Below, piece after piece: positions 40,151 to 49,732 of a stretch of 64,000 bases of DNA. Below the pieces are notes generated by a model. That model worked only from the letters and a program-made list of their open reading frames with translations, was not told the origin of the DNA and searched no databases. Positions within the stretch are counted from its first letter, which is position 1. Every line of letters begins with the position of its first letter. Both the position numbers and the translations under genes were made by a program. Source of the DNA: Bacillota bacterium (GTDB taxonomy: Bacteria > Bacillota > DSM-12270 > Thermacetogeniales > Thermacetogeniaceae); the NCBI GenBank assembly GCA_013177945.1, contig JABLXW010000013.1, positions 1 through 64,000 on the forward strand, given 5' to 3'.

Positions 40151-42718
40151 ATGCAAAAAAAGAAGCCGGAACTGCTTGCTCCTGCAGGTGACCCCCAGTC
40201 TCTTCGGGCTGCTGTAGAAAATGGAGCCGATGCCGTTTATTTGGGGGGGAAGTCCTTCGGGGCGCGCGCCTACGCAGAAAACTTTACCCGGGAAGAGCTT
40301 GCTGAAGCCCTCCGGTACGCCCATGTGCGGGGCGTGAAGGTTTACGTTACGGTTAATACCCTGGTTGACAACAGGGAATTCGGGAAGCTGGCCGATTACC
40401 TGTTTTTTTTGTATCAGGCAGGGGTGGATGCCCTGCTCGTCCAGGATTTGGGGGTGGCCAGGTTTGCGAGAAGCCTGCTTCCCGATTTTCCCCTCCACGG
40501 CAGCACTCAGATGACCGTTCACAATGCGGCAGGGGTCAGGTTTCTTGCCGGGCTTGGCTTTGCGCGGGTTGTCCTCGCCCGGGAGACCTCTTTTGCGGAT
40601 TTGCGGGAGATCAGGCGGCAGGCGCCTCTGGAACTGGAGGTCTTCGTCCACGGGGCACTCTGCATTTGCTACTCCGGCCAGTGTCTTTTCAGCAGTCTGG
40701 TGGGGGGGCGGAGCGGAAACCGGGGCCGCTGCGCCCAGCCCTGCAGGCTTCCTTACGCTCTAGTCGACGGGAGAGGGAGGAACCTCGGCGCCGCCTGTTC
40801 CGGTGAACATCTGCTGAGCCCCAAGGACCTCATGCTCCTTCGGGAGCTTCCGGCTCTCGTTCAGCTCGGCATTGATGCCTTGAAGATTGAAGGGCGGATG
40901 AAGCGGCCGGAGTACGTGGCAACAGTAGTGAGAATCTACCGGAACGCCCTTGAGAGGGCCTTCCGGGACCCTGAGCATTACGAAGTGAGCCCGGATGAGG
41001 TTCGGGAACTGGCCCAGATCTTCAACCGGGGGTTCACCACCGGGTATTTTTACGGAAACCCGCGCCAGGCCTTAGTGGGCTACCACAGGCCCAGCAACCG
41101 CGGTCTTTACCTGGGGCGCGTCATTCAGGCAGATCCTAAAGAGGGCAGGGTTGCCTTCCGGACCCGGCTTCCGCTCCGGATCGGAGATGGGGTTGAGTTC
41201 TGGACAGGAGGGGGAAGGGAGGGTATGACGGTTTCCGGCCTTTTCGTCCGGGGAAGCTTTCGCAAAGAAGCGGAGCCGGGAAGCGAAGTGGAGCTTAGCG
41301 TTCCTTTTTCTGTGAGGCCGGGGGACCGGGTCTTTAAGACCCACGATCAGAAGTTGATTCGGCTGGCACGGGAATCTTTTACCGGGCCCTCGCGGCGGAG
41401 GGTGCCGATTGTTGTGAAGGTTCGCGCCCGAAAGGGAGAGCCCTTGCTTCTTGAGGCCTGGGATCCCGAAGGTCTTCACGCTGCGGTAAAGGGTAATCTC
41501 ATCGGGGAGCGCGCCCTCAAGCACCCGCTCACACCGGAGGTGCTAAGGGCCCAGGTGGACCGCCTGGGGAACACTCCCTTTGCCCTTGCCGAACTTGAAT
41601 GCGAAATCGAGCAGGACGTGATTTTTCCTGTGAGCGAAATCAACGCCGTCCGCCGCTCTCTTGTTGCTGCCCTCGCGGAGGCCCGGCTTCGGAGATTTGA
41701 ACGCGTTCTGCCGGAAGAGGTTCGCAGCCGGGAAGCTTCTTTTTGGGACGCGTTGAGGATTCGGGCCAGAACCGCCGGAAAACCCCCTCGAAGGCCCCTG
41801 CTTGCGGTTGCCGTAGGCGACTATGCCGGCCTGGAGGCGGCCCTTGCCGGGGGTGCAGATGTTCTGTATTTTGGCGGTGTTTCTTTCCGGGGAAGGGAAG
41901 CCTGGGACCGGGAACGGATCGCGCGGGGTGCGGCGCTGTGCCGGAATCAGGGAGCTGCTGCCTGCCTGATCCTTCCCCGCATCTGGCAGGAGCGGGACCG
42001 GGCAGCCGTAAACGAATGCCTTGAAAGGGCGCAAGAGTTTAATTTTGACGGGGTGCTTGCAGGTGATCTGGGAGGCCTCTTTCTTGCTCTCCGCAAAAGT
42101 TTCCCGGTTGTGACCGACTTTTCGATCCCGGTTTTTAACGATGCCGCAGTTCTCCTGCTTCTAGAGCTGGGTGGGATGCGGTTTACGCTTTCTCCCGAGC
42201 TGAACCGGGAGCAGCTCCAAAATTTTGTTTTTCGGGAAACGACATTCCTCGAGTTGCTGGTACACGGTACAATTCCTGTCATGATCAGCGAACACTGCGC
42301 AGCGGGGGCGGTGACCTCAGGGGGGAATGGCTGTCATCGGGTTTGTCAGAAAACCCCGTGTTATTTAAAGGACCGCCGGGGATACCTCTTCCCCCTCATC
42401 ATGGATGAAAACTGCCGGATGACCCTTTACAACGCCCGGGAACTCTGCCTGATTGAGCACCTTGATGAAATTTTAAGAGGTGGCTGCGGCGCCATCAGGC
42501 TGGAACTTCGTTTTTACCGGGCGGAACTCGTCCGGGAAATTACCGCGATTTACCGCGAGGCCTGTGATTTGATTCAGGCAGGCCGCTGGGAGAAGGAGCG
42601 GGGGAGGAAAGCCTGGGACCGCCTGGCCCGGCTGGCACCTCTGGGTTTGACCCGGGGCCACTATTTCCGCGGCGTCCTGGATGAAGATGGGGAAGGGGCG
42701 GAAGGTCTGGATGGATAG
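40151..42718 (+). CDS. Peptidase U32 family protein (RlhA-like, with DUF3656)
   Basis: An 855-residue protein. Residues 1-330 are a U32 domain: ELLAPAGDPQSLRAAVENGADAVYLGG, EVFVHGALCICYSGQC and GRCAQPCRLPY carry the cysteines that bind a cofactor or iron in YhbU/RlhA enzymes. Residues about 390-500 resemble DUF3656. Residues 555-830 form a second U32-like barrel ending in CAAGAVTSGGNGCHRVC. Members hydroxylate rRNA or tRNA rather than act as proteases. The stop overlaps mutS2. Confidence 0.85.
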   Translation: MQKKKPELLAPAGDPQSLRAAVENGADAVYLGGKSFGARAYAENFTREELAEALRYAHVRGVKVYVTVNTLVDNREFGKLADYLFFLYQAGVDALLVQDLGVARFARSLLPDFPLHGSTQMTVHNAAGVRFLAGLGFARVVLARETSFADLREIRRQAPLELEVFVHGALCICYSGQCLFSSLVGGRSGNRGRCAQPCRLPYALVDGRGRNLGAACSGEHLLSPKDLMLLRELPALVQLGIDALKIEGRMKRPEYVATVVRIYRNALERAFRDPEHYEVSPDEVRELAQIFNRGFTTGYFYGNPRQALVGYHRPSNRGLYLGRVIQADPKEGRVAFRTRLPLRIGDGVEFWTGGGREGMTVSGLFVRGSFRKEAEPGSEVELSVPFSVRPGDRVFKTHDQKLIRLARESFTGPSRRRVPIVVKVRARKGEPLLLEAWDPEGLHAAVKGNLIGERALKHPLTPEVLRAQVDRLGNTPFALAELECEIEQDVIFPVSEINAVRRSLVAALAEARLRRFERVLPEEVRSREASFWDALRIRARTAGKPPRRPLLAVAVGDYAGLEAALAGGADVLYFGGVSFRGREAWDRERIARGAALCRNQGAAACLILPRIWQERDRAAVNECLERAQEFNFDGVLAGDLGGLFLALRKSFPVVTDFSIPVFNDAAVLLLLELGGMRFTLSPELNREQLQNFVFRETTFLELLVHGTIPVMISEHCAAGAVTSGGNGCHRVCQKTPCYLKDRRGYLFPLIMDENCRMTLYNARELCLIEHLDEILRGGCGAIRLELRFYRAELVREITAIYREACDLIQAGRWEKERGRKAWDRLARLAPLGLTRGHYFRGVLDEDGEGAEGLDG

Positions 42719-45071
42719 GTATACACTCAAAAAACTTGAGTTCCATAAAATAAAGGAAATGCTGGAGGCTGCCTGCAGCACCCCCTTGGGGATTCCCCGC
42801 GTCCAGAATTTGGAACCAACAGGCGAGTCTTTCGAGGAGGTTCTGAGCGGCCAGGCGGAAACTTCAGAAGCAGTTCATGTGCTCCGGTTGCAGCCGGATT
42901 TGAGTTTTGAAGGGGTTCATGACCTGGCCCCTTTTCTGAGGCGCGCCGTGGTCGGTGGAGTTCTCGAACCGCGGGAACTTTTGCTCTGCCGGGATACGCT
43001 GGCGGCGGCGGAAAGAATTAAAAAAGATCTTGCGCGCCTTCAAAAAAGCGCTCCGCACCTTGGCGAGAGAGCCGCAGGTCTGGAAGCGTGCAAGCCCCTT
43101 CAGGAAAAGATTGATCTGTGCCTCCTTCCCGGGGGAGAGATTGCCGATGCGGCTTCTCCCACCCTGGCCCGCCTGCGGAGGCAGATAAAGGATCTGGAGG
43201 CCAGGGCGCGCGCCCAGCTGGACGAAGTCCTCACCAGGCCGGAGTGGAGCAGGTTTCTCCAGGAGCCGATCTTTACCGTCCGGGGGGACCGCTACGTGGT
43301 CCCTGTCAAGCAGGAGTACCGCAACCAGTTCCCCGGTCTCATCCACGATCAATCGGCAAGCGGTGCCACCGTCTTTATGGAACCCCTGCCGCTTGTCAGG
43401 CTGATGAACGAACTGGCAGCTGCGCGGGCGGCTGCCCAGCAGGAGGAATTCCGGATCCTGGAAGAACTGACAAGACTGGTGGCTGCTTACCACGAGGAAA
43501 TACAAAAAAACCTTGAGCTCCTGGGAAAGCTGGACTTTGCCTTTGCTAAAGGGCGCTTGAGCATCAGGCTTAAGGGGCGCGAACCCCAGTTTGCCGGAGA
43601 GGGTTGCCTTGTGCTCCGGGGAGCACGCCACCCGCTGCTGAAGGGGGAAGTGGTTCCCCTGGATATCCGGCTGGGAAAGGACTTTGACTGCCTGGTGATT
43701 ACCGGGCCTAATACGGGGGGGAAGACGGTGGCCTTAAAAACGGTGGGCCTCCTCGTCCTCATGGCCCAGGCGGGGCTTCACATTCCTGCGGAGGAGGGGA
43801 CTGTCCTTCCTTTTCTCCAGAATGTTTTTGCCGATATCGGAGATGAGCAGAGCATCGAGCAATCTCTCAGCACTTTTTCGGGCCACATGAAGAATATCGT
43901 CAGGATCCTTCAGGATGCCGGAAAGGGGTCTCTGGTGCTTTTGGATGAACTCGGGGCGGGAACCGACCCCGAGCAGGGCGCTGCCCTGGGGATGGCGATC
44001 CTGGAATATCTGATGCAGAAGGGCGCTTTGACCATCGCCACTACACACTACAGCGAGCTCAAGATTTTTGCGTATGCAAGGCCGCGCGCCGAGAACGCCT
44101 GTGTTGAGTTCGACAGCAAAACCCTGCAGCCCACCTACCGGCTCTCCATCGGGGTTCCGGGCGAGAGCAATGCCTTTGAAATCGCCCGGCGATTGGGGCT
44201 TTTTCCGGAGGTTGTGGCGCGTGCCCGGGACTTCCTGAAGCCGGAGCAGCGCGAGCTTTCCGAGTTGATCCAGCATCTCAAAGAGGACCAGGCCGCTGCC
44301 TCCGCAGCCCGGTATGAAGCCGAACAATTGCGCCGCGAAGTGGAGCAGCTGCGCAATAAGATTCAGCGGGAAGAAGAAAAAATCCGGGAGAAGGAAAGAG
44401 AGGTCCTGACAAAAGCCGCCTGGGAGGCCCGGGAGCTGGTTCGCACCGCACGCCGGGAGGCGGAGCAGTTGATTCGCACCCTGAGGGAGCAGCAGAGGCT
44501 GGGGGTTCAGGAAAGACTCAAGAGCGCCCAGGCGGTAAGAAGCAAACTTCGGGGCCTCGCAGAAAAAATTGAGGAACAGGCGGGCGAAGGGAGACTTCTC
44601 GCCCCGGGCGAGGTGATCGAAGACTTGAAACCTGGCGAAACCGTAGAAATCCCCCGCTTTAAGCAGCAGGGGGTTGTGCTTGAGAAGCCCACACCCCAGG
44701 GAGAAGTAATGGTCCAGGTTGGTGTTCTTAAATTGAACCTCCCTGTAACAGAACTGCGCAGGGCCCCCAAAACAGAAAAGCCCCGGGACGATACCAGGAG
44801 ATTGCCGGATCTGGAGCAAAGAGCTGCAGTGGCACCAGAGCTGGATTTCCGGGGGCTCAGGGTTGAAGAAGCACTGGAAAAGGTTGATAGATACCTGGAT
44901 GCGGCCTATTTAGCCGGCCTCAGCAAGGTTTCCCTGATCCACGGAAAGGGGACGGGGGCGCTGCGGGAGGCGATCCGCAGCTACCTTGCCAAACACCCCT
45001 TTGTGGCATCCTACCGCTCCGGAGGTTACTATGAAGGAGGGGCCGGGGTTACCATCGTCGAGTTCAAGTAA
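42711..45071 (+). CDS. mutS2: MutS2 / RqcU ATPase-endonuclease
   Basis: A 786-residue protein. The MutS core without the mismatch-recognition domain leads into the ATPase (VITGPNTGGKTVALKT near residue 330, LLDELGAGTDP near 415, ATTHYSELK near 450), a long charged coiled coil (510-620), the KOW-like region and the C-terminal Smr domain (LDFRGLRVEEAL, HGKGTGALR, GGYYEGGAGVT). It acts on recombination intermediates and on collided ribosomes. ATG 42711 overlaps the U32 stop. Confidence 0.94.
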   Translation: MDRYTLKKLEFHKIKEMLEAACSTPLGIPRVQNLEPTGESFEEVLSGQAETSEAVHVLRLQPDLSFEGVHDLAPFLRRAVVGGVLEPRELLLCRDTLAAAERIKKDLARLQKSAPHLGERAAGLEACKPLQEKIDLCLLPGGEIADAASPTLARLRRQIKDLEARARAQLDEVLTRPEWSRFLQEPIFTVRGDRYVVPVKQEYRNQFPGLIHDQSASGATVFMEPLPLVRLMNELAAARAAAQQEEFRILEELTRLVAAYHEEIQKNLELLGKLDFAFAKGRLSIRLKGREPQFAGEGCLVLRGARHPLLKGEVVPLDIRLGKDFDCLVITGPNTGGKTVALKTVGLLVLMAQAGLHIPAEEGTVLPFLQNVFADIGDEQSIEQSLSTFSGHMKNIVRILQDAGKGSLVLLDELGAGTDPEQGAALGMAILEYLMQKGALTIATTHYSELKIFAYARPRAENACVEFDSKTLQPTYRLSIGVPGESNAFEIARRLGLFPEVVARARDFLKPEQRELSELIQHLKEDQAAASAARYEAEQLRREVEQLRNKIQREEEKIREKEREVLTKAAWEARELVRTARREAEQLIRTLREQQRLGVQERLKSAQAVRSKLRGLAEKIEEQAGEGRLLAPGEVIEDLKPGETVEIPRFKQQGVVLEKPTPQGEVMVQVGVLKLNLPVTELRRAPKTEKPRDDTRRLPDLEQRAAVAPELDFRGLRVEEALEKVDRYLDAAYLAGLSKVSLIHGKGTGALREAIRSYLAKHPFVASYRSGGYYEGGAGVTIVEFK

Positions 45072-45142
45072 GCAGTGCCCGGCGGTGCTTTATTCGAATT
45101 CTTCCTGCTATCGCCGTTGGTTTCGGATCCTGCCTGTTTGTT

Positions 45143-47668
45143 TTAGTAATTCGTTGTTAAGTCCTGTGATTCTCTCCTCCGTGCTTCCAGGCCGGGCACC
45201 CACTGCCCGGTATTTGGTTCCCTTTGCTGGGGCTGGCTACCCTGGTTCCGGATGAAGGGAAGATTTAAAAGATCTGTTTTCTTTACCTGGTGATCTGGAA
45301 GCGAGCAGCGCAGCTGCGGAACCTCGCCGGCCGGGTATTCCCGCTCCTCTACAAATTCGGGAGGGCACCCTCCTGTTTCAAGCAGTCCAGGTTGATTCGC
45401 TAAATACGGAATTCCGTTGTGCCGCGGGTCGGTGCAGACTTTAACCCTGACCTTTTGCTCCGGTCCGATTCCGCTCCCATGCACCGTGCAGACCTGGGTG
45501 GGCAACTCCTCCCGCGCGTCTTCCGGTTTTACTTTTCCGTAGGGTTTTGGTCTTTTTAGAAAAACTCCACTGATGCGATTTGGGCAGTAAGGACCCGCCA
45601 GCTGTCCGGAGTCGGGGCAGATTTCTGCCCGGACGTGGACGTTGCAGGTTTGGGTTGGCACCGTCCCCTGCACAAACAGTTCGCTGATCAGGTCGCTTTC
45701 GGGGCAGAAGGCATTTGGGAGAAGCCCGGATTTGCCGCAGACCGTAGCCCGCACAAGGCCGGGGGGCTGCCGGAACTCCCGGATTGGGAGACCCGCGGTT
45801 GCCTTTTGCATCACTGTTTGCCAGATCTGGGCCGGAAAATTCCCTCCGTAAACCCCCTTCATTCCCTCTTCTTTGTCGAATCCCATCCAGACTGCTGCCG
45901 TGAACTCCGGGGTGTAGCCCACGAACCAGGCGTCTACGTCCCCCGAGGTGGTACCTGTTTTTCCTGCGACCGGGCGGTTTAACTGGGCCCTTCTTCCGGT
46001 TCCCGCTCTGACTACAGTGCGGAGCAAATCAGTTATGATGTAGGCTGTTTGCTCCGACATCACGACGCGCTGTTGAGGATGGGCTTCGTAAAGGACGTTC
46101 CCATTCCGGTCCTCGATTTTCCTTACTGCATGGGGGGGGATGTAAATTCCCTGATTTGCAAAGGCCGCGTATGCTCCCGCCATTTCCAGGGGAGAAATCC
46201 CGTAGGTGATCCCTCCCAGGGCCAGGGAGAGGTACCGGTCGCGTACGGGGTCGAGGCTTGTTATTCCCAGTTTTTTAGCAAATTCGTATCCGTAATCAAC
46301 CCCAATGAGGTGAAGGAGATTTACGGCATAGGTGTTGATGGACCACTGGACCGCGACGCGCATCGGAATTAAACCCCGGTATCTGCCGTCATAGTTGTAA
46401 AATGTTTTACTGCCGTAGGTTGCCGGCACGTCGTCAAGAACCAGGGCTGTTGTATATCCCTTTTCCAGGGCGGGAACATAAACCACTATCGGCTTGATGG
46501 CGGAGCCAGGCTGGCGTTTGGCCTGGGTCGCCCGGTTGAAAGAGCGGAGCTGGGAGCCGCCGCGCTTGCGCCCTCCTACAAGAGCCTGAATTTCTCCGTT
46601 GTGGTGATCCAGGAGCACCATTGCTCCCTGCACCTGTTGTCTGTTTTGATCTGGGGGAAAGTAAGAATCGTTTGCGAAAACCTCTTCCATTTTCTGCTGG
46701 ACCTGGGTATTCAGAGATGTATAAATTTTCAGGCCACCCCGGAATACCAGGTTTTGGCTTGCCTCCCGCGTCAGGCCCTGCTGCTGGAGAATCGCTTCTG
46801 TTTCGCTGATGACGTGGTCGGTGAAATAAGGATAGCGGTACGTATTTGTGAGCGCCCCTTCGTTGAGTTTTAACTTTTCGGCTTTCGCGCGTGCAGCTTC
46901 ATGAGGGGTGATCTTGCCGTGCTCGACCATAAGGTCGAGCACAAGTTCCTGGCGCTGTTTTGCCAGTTCCGGGTTGCTGAGGGGGTTGTAATTATTGGGG
47001 CTCTTAACGATCCCTGCCAGCATGGCGCTTTCTGCAAGGGAGAGCTCCTTCGCGTTTTTGCCAAAATACAGCTGGGCTGCTGTCTGGATGCCATAAGCGC
47101 CGTTTCCAAAGTAAATCCGGTTCAAGTAGAATTCGAGAATCTCTTCTTTTGAGTAGCGGCGCTCAACTTCCAGGGCGAGAATCGCCTCCTGGATTTTGCG
47201 CTTGAATGTTTTTTCAGAGCTGAGGAAGGCGTTTTTCACAAGCTGCTGGGTGATCGTGCTCCCCCCCTCTGTTCCGATTCCTCCTTTGATATTGGCAATC
47301 AGGGCGCGTCCGATCGCCTTTATGTCAACTCCAAAGTGTTCATAGAAGCGTTCATCTTCTACCGCGATGAAAGCAGCAGGGAGGTAGGGGGGGAGTTCGG
47401 CAAGGGGAACCGGGGTGCGGTTTTCCTCGGCAAATACCTTGGCAGCAGGACGTCCGTACTTATCGTAAATAACTGTGGATTCGCTGCCGGCCAGCTTTGC
47501 AGGGTCCCAAGCCGGCAGGGTTGCAATTGCCCCGGCAAAGTAGCCGCAGCCTACACCTAAAAGGCTGAGGCCCGTTAACAGCAGGATAAGAAGCGCGACC
47601 CGGGAGAACTTTAATTTCCTCTTTTTGCTTTTTTTTAGCTGGTGAGCTTCTGTCTCTCTGAGCGGCAT
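45143..47668 (-). CDS. Class A penicillin-binding protein (PBP1A type)
   Basis: An 841-residue bifunctional peptidoglycan synthase. A basic cytosolic tail and one membrane helix (28-50) precede the GT51 glycosyltransferase (EDERFYEHFGVD near 105, EGGSTITQQLVKNAF near 138, RRYSKEEILEFYLN) and the transpeptidase (SAIKP near residue 400 with the catalytic Ser, SIN near 450, KTGTTSG near 580). Residues 640-841 are a cysteine-containing tail. Start ATG 47668 with GGAGGAAAG upstream; a TATAAT box at 47741-47736 has no clear -35. Convergent with mutS2. Confidence 0.93.
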   Translation of the reverse strand: MPLRETEAHQLKKSKKRKLKFSRVALLILLLTGLSLLGVGCGYFAGAIATLPAWDPAKLAGSESTVIYDKYGRPAAKVFAEENRTPVPLAELPPYLPAAFIAVEDERFYEHFGVDIKAIGRALIANIKGGIGTEGGSTITQQLVKNAFLSSEKTFKRKIQEAILALEVERRYSKEEILEFYLNRIYFGNGAYGIQTAAQLYFGKNAKELSLAESAMLAGIVKSPNNYNPLSNPELAKQRQELVLDLMVEHGKITPHEAARAKAEKLKLNEGALTNTYRYPYFTDHVISETEAILQQQGLTREASQNLVFRGGLKIYTSLNTQVQQKMEEVFANDSYFPPDQNRQQVQGAMVLLDHHNGEIQALVGGRKRGGSQLRSFNRATQAKRQPGSAIKPIVVYVPALEKGYTTALVLDDVPATYGSKTFYNYDGRYRGLIPMRVAVQWSINTYAVNLLHLIGVDYGYEFAKKLGITSLDPVRDRYLSLALGGITYGISPLEMAGAYAAFANQGIYIPPHAVRKIEDRNGNVLYEAHPQQRVVMSEQTAYIITDLLRTVVRAGTGRRAQLNRPVAGKTGTTSGDVDAWFVGYTPEFTAAVWMGFDKEEGMKGVYGGNFPAQIWQTVMQKATAGLPIREFRQPPGLVRATVCGKSGLLPNAFCPESDLISELFVQGTVPTQTCNVHVRAEICPDSGQLAGPYCPNRISGVFLKRPKPYGKVKPEDAREELPTQVCTVHGSGIGPEQKVRVKVCTDPRHNGIPYLANQPGLLETGGCPPEFVEEREYPAGEVPQLRCSLPDHQVKKTDLLNLPFIRNQGSQPQQREPNTGQWVPGLEARRRESQDLTTNY

Positions 47669-47781
47669 TTTCCTTCCTCCGCAACCCTGGGAAATCTGGT
47701 GGTTTCTAGTCCTATCTATGCAGGCTCTTGCTGTAATTATAACACAAAATAGCCTGCGGACTCCCTTTCCAAAAGAAGCCC

Positions 47782-48519
47782 TTAATCCCGGAAGCTCGAA
47801 TCCCGGGGTTCGGTTAGTGCGGGCGAGAGCCCTGTAACCGGAGTGAGATTCAGTTCTCTGGTATGTTCAATTGCCTCCGGGGGGGCGATGACAATGAGGA
47901 TGTCGCCCGGCTGGATGACTGTATGGGCTTCAGGTGAAACGATTTCTTTGCCGTTGCGCTGGATTGCGAGGACCGTCCCTCCTGTGCGGGCGCGAAACTG
48001 GACATCCTCCAGGCTTTTTCCTGCCAGTGGGGAGTTGTTTTCCACCCGGAACTCCTGAATTCGCTGAAGGCGTGTTGCCATTTTAAAGGTATAATCCAGG
48101 AGTTCGTTTGTAAGGCGGGCGATTTCTAAATCCAGTCTGCTTCTCTCTTCCAGGTATGTGTACAGGCGCTTTTGGATGTCTGCTAGGATCTGGCGCTGGC
48201 CGTATTCCGCCAGGTAGTTTTCTGCAGCTGCCGGGGACCGTACCGTGACCCCGACTCCGGGGTGGAGTTCCACGATTCCTCTTTCTTCTAAAATGGCAAG
48301 GGCGCGGCGGATTGTTTCGGGCGAGACGCTGTACCTTCCCGCAAGAGAGGAACGGCCGAAGATCCGCTGCCCCTCCTGATACTCACCCCTTACGATCCTG
48401 GTGGCAATGTCTACGGCGATGTTAATGTAGCGGGCTGAACGACTTCGATGCAGACTCTCGGGCACTTCCAGGTCATCCTTTCTTGAAGCTTTCTTGCTCT
48501 CTTGTAAAGTATAGCACAT
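47782..48519 (-). CDS. GntR-family regulator with RCK_C domain (BusR-like)
   Basis: A 245-residue regulator. Residues 30-95 are a GntR winged helix (YINIAVDIATRIVRGEY, GRYSVSPETIRRALAILEERGIVELHPGVGV). Residues 100-155 form a helical linker. Residues 157-222 are an RCK_C (TrkA_C) domain (FRVENNSPLAGKSLEDVQF, QPGDILIVIAPPEAI). The same order occurs in BusR, a c-di-AMP-binding repressor of osmolyte uptake in streptococci and lactococci. A perfect palindrome GATTAATTAATC (48537-48548) lies just upstream of the GGGGGAAA site and could be an operator. Confidence 0.85.
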   Translation of the reverse strand: MCYTLQESKKASRKDDLEVPESLHRSRSARYINIAVDIATRIVRGEYQEGQRIFGRSSLAGRYSVSPETIRRALAILEERGIVELHPGVGVTVRSPAAAENYLAEYGQRQILADIQKRLYTYLEERSRLDLEIARLTNELLDYTFKMATRLQRIQEFRVENNSPLAGKSLEDVQFRARTGGTVLAIQRNGKEIVSPEAHTVIQPGDILIVIAPPEAIEHTRELNLTPVTGLSPALTEPRDSSFRD

Positions 48520-48618
48520 CGAATTTCCCCCTGAAAGATTAATTAATCAGAGTTATTTTGTGTTCGCTTTCTGCGCATTCAGAGATCCTTTGAACCGCCT
48601 CCTTCAGGCTGAAAACCC

Positions 48619-48647
48619 TTGAAAAAGAGAGGGGGGTCGGGTATAAT
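48619..48647 (+). promoter_or_regulatory. Sigma-A promoter for tRNA-Leu(CAA)
   Basis: TTGAAA (48619-48624), 17-base spacer, TATAAT (48642-48647), 39 bases before the tRNA. Confidence 0.75.
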
Positions 48648-48686
48648 ATGCTTGACAGCCTTCAAAGGAATATTTTAAGGCTCAGT

Positions 48687-48774
<88 letters not shown>

Positions 48775-48802
48775 GGAAAATCAAGGCTTCAGGGCCTTTT
48801 GT

Positions 48803-48829
48803 GGCGGCGCGGTGTTGCCGCCTTTTTTG
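48803..48829 (+). terminator. Terminator after tRNA-Leu
   Basis: GGCGGC (48803-48808) pairs with GCCGCC (48817-48822); an 8-base loop and a six-T run follow. Confidence 0.75.
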
Positions 48830-49090
48830 TCTCTTTTTGGTGAGTTGCCGCCCGTTTGCCCGCATCGGCGGCTTCCCTCTGTAAATAAAAAAACTCATTG
48901 CCGGCCAGGTGCGAACTGGTCTGGCCTTTAAAATCCTGGTATACTTAGCTTGAAACCTGACAGGGGGCATTCAGGATGAGCAAACTTGAGCGGAGGATTT
49001 TTGACTAGACCTGGGGCGTAGTTGATTACGGCCGCCCGCATCAAGAAACGCCGGAGCAACATCATTACAACGGAAGGGGTGAGTACCAGA

Positions 49091-49513
49091 ATGGGCCCCG
49101 AGTGGGTGATTTCCGGTGTTCTGGCGAAGTCGGCGCGCCCGGGGCGGGAATTGGGTCGAGAGGCAAAGGTCCCCCGGGAGGTTGTTGACCGGTGGCTTGA
49201 AGTGGTGAGGGAAATGGGAGTCCGGTCCATCATCTGTTTGCTGGATGAGGACGATCTTGCCTGCTACTACGAAGATGTGCCCGGGGGGTTGCTGGACTAC
49301 TACCGCCAGAATGCCTTCGGGGTGGCCCATCTCTCGATCGAGGATCCGGAGCACCACCCCGAGGGATGGGAGGCCCTGGAGAAAAGTCTCGAACAAGCCT
49401 GGCAGGTCTTTCAAGCCCTGCCCAAACCCGTTCTTGTCCACTGCAGCGCCGGGAAGACCCGGTCGCGTAAGGTTGCGGAATATATTTGCAAAAAAATTTC
49501 CTCTGAAGTTTAA
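49091..49513 (+). CDS. Dual-specificity-type protein phosphatase
   Basis: A 140-residue cytosolic protein with the signature HCSAGKTRS (C118, R124), the Cx5R loop of the PTP/DSP superfamily, and an upstream acidic element SIEDPEHH that could supply the general acid. The first helix is EVVDRWLEVVREMGV. ATG 49091 is used, 12 bases after GGAAGGGG; in-frame TTG 49022 or GTG 49079 are possible starts. The substrate is unknown. It lies between a tRNA and ruvC without shared promoter evidence. Confidence 0.75.
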   Translation: MGPEWVISGVLAKSARPGRELGREAKVPREVVDRWLEVVREMGVRSIICLLDEDDLACYYEDVPGGLLDYYRQNAFGVAHLSIEDPEHHPEGWEALEKSLEQAWQVFQALPKPVLVHCSAGKTRSRKVAEYICKKISSEV

Positions 49514-49732
49514 GCTGAAGTTTGAGCACGGGCATGATTTTCTTAAACATGGTGTTCCCGGAGGCGAATGATTTTTCATCAGCGCGGAGAACTCCTCAAA
49601 GTGCCTGTACATCTCCTGGTGGTGTCCCTTGAGGGCTTTCCTGTCTCCCCGGTGGTTTTTTCTGGAAGCTTCCAGGACTTAAGCAGGAACAGGCGTTTCA
49701 GGAAAGAATTTAAACAAGAGGGAGGGATTGGC

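Noticed and set aside
43734-44819. 361-codon minus-strand frame
   Set aside because: Antisense to the mutS2 ATPase and coiled coil; composition mirrors the coiled coil.
48976-49008. Ten-codon frame before the phosphatase gene
   Set aside because: Too short and without support beyond an SD-like GGGGG; could be a leader peptide but nothing else suggests it.
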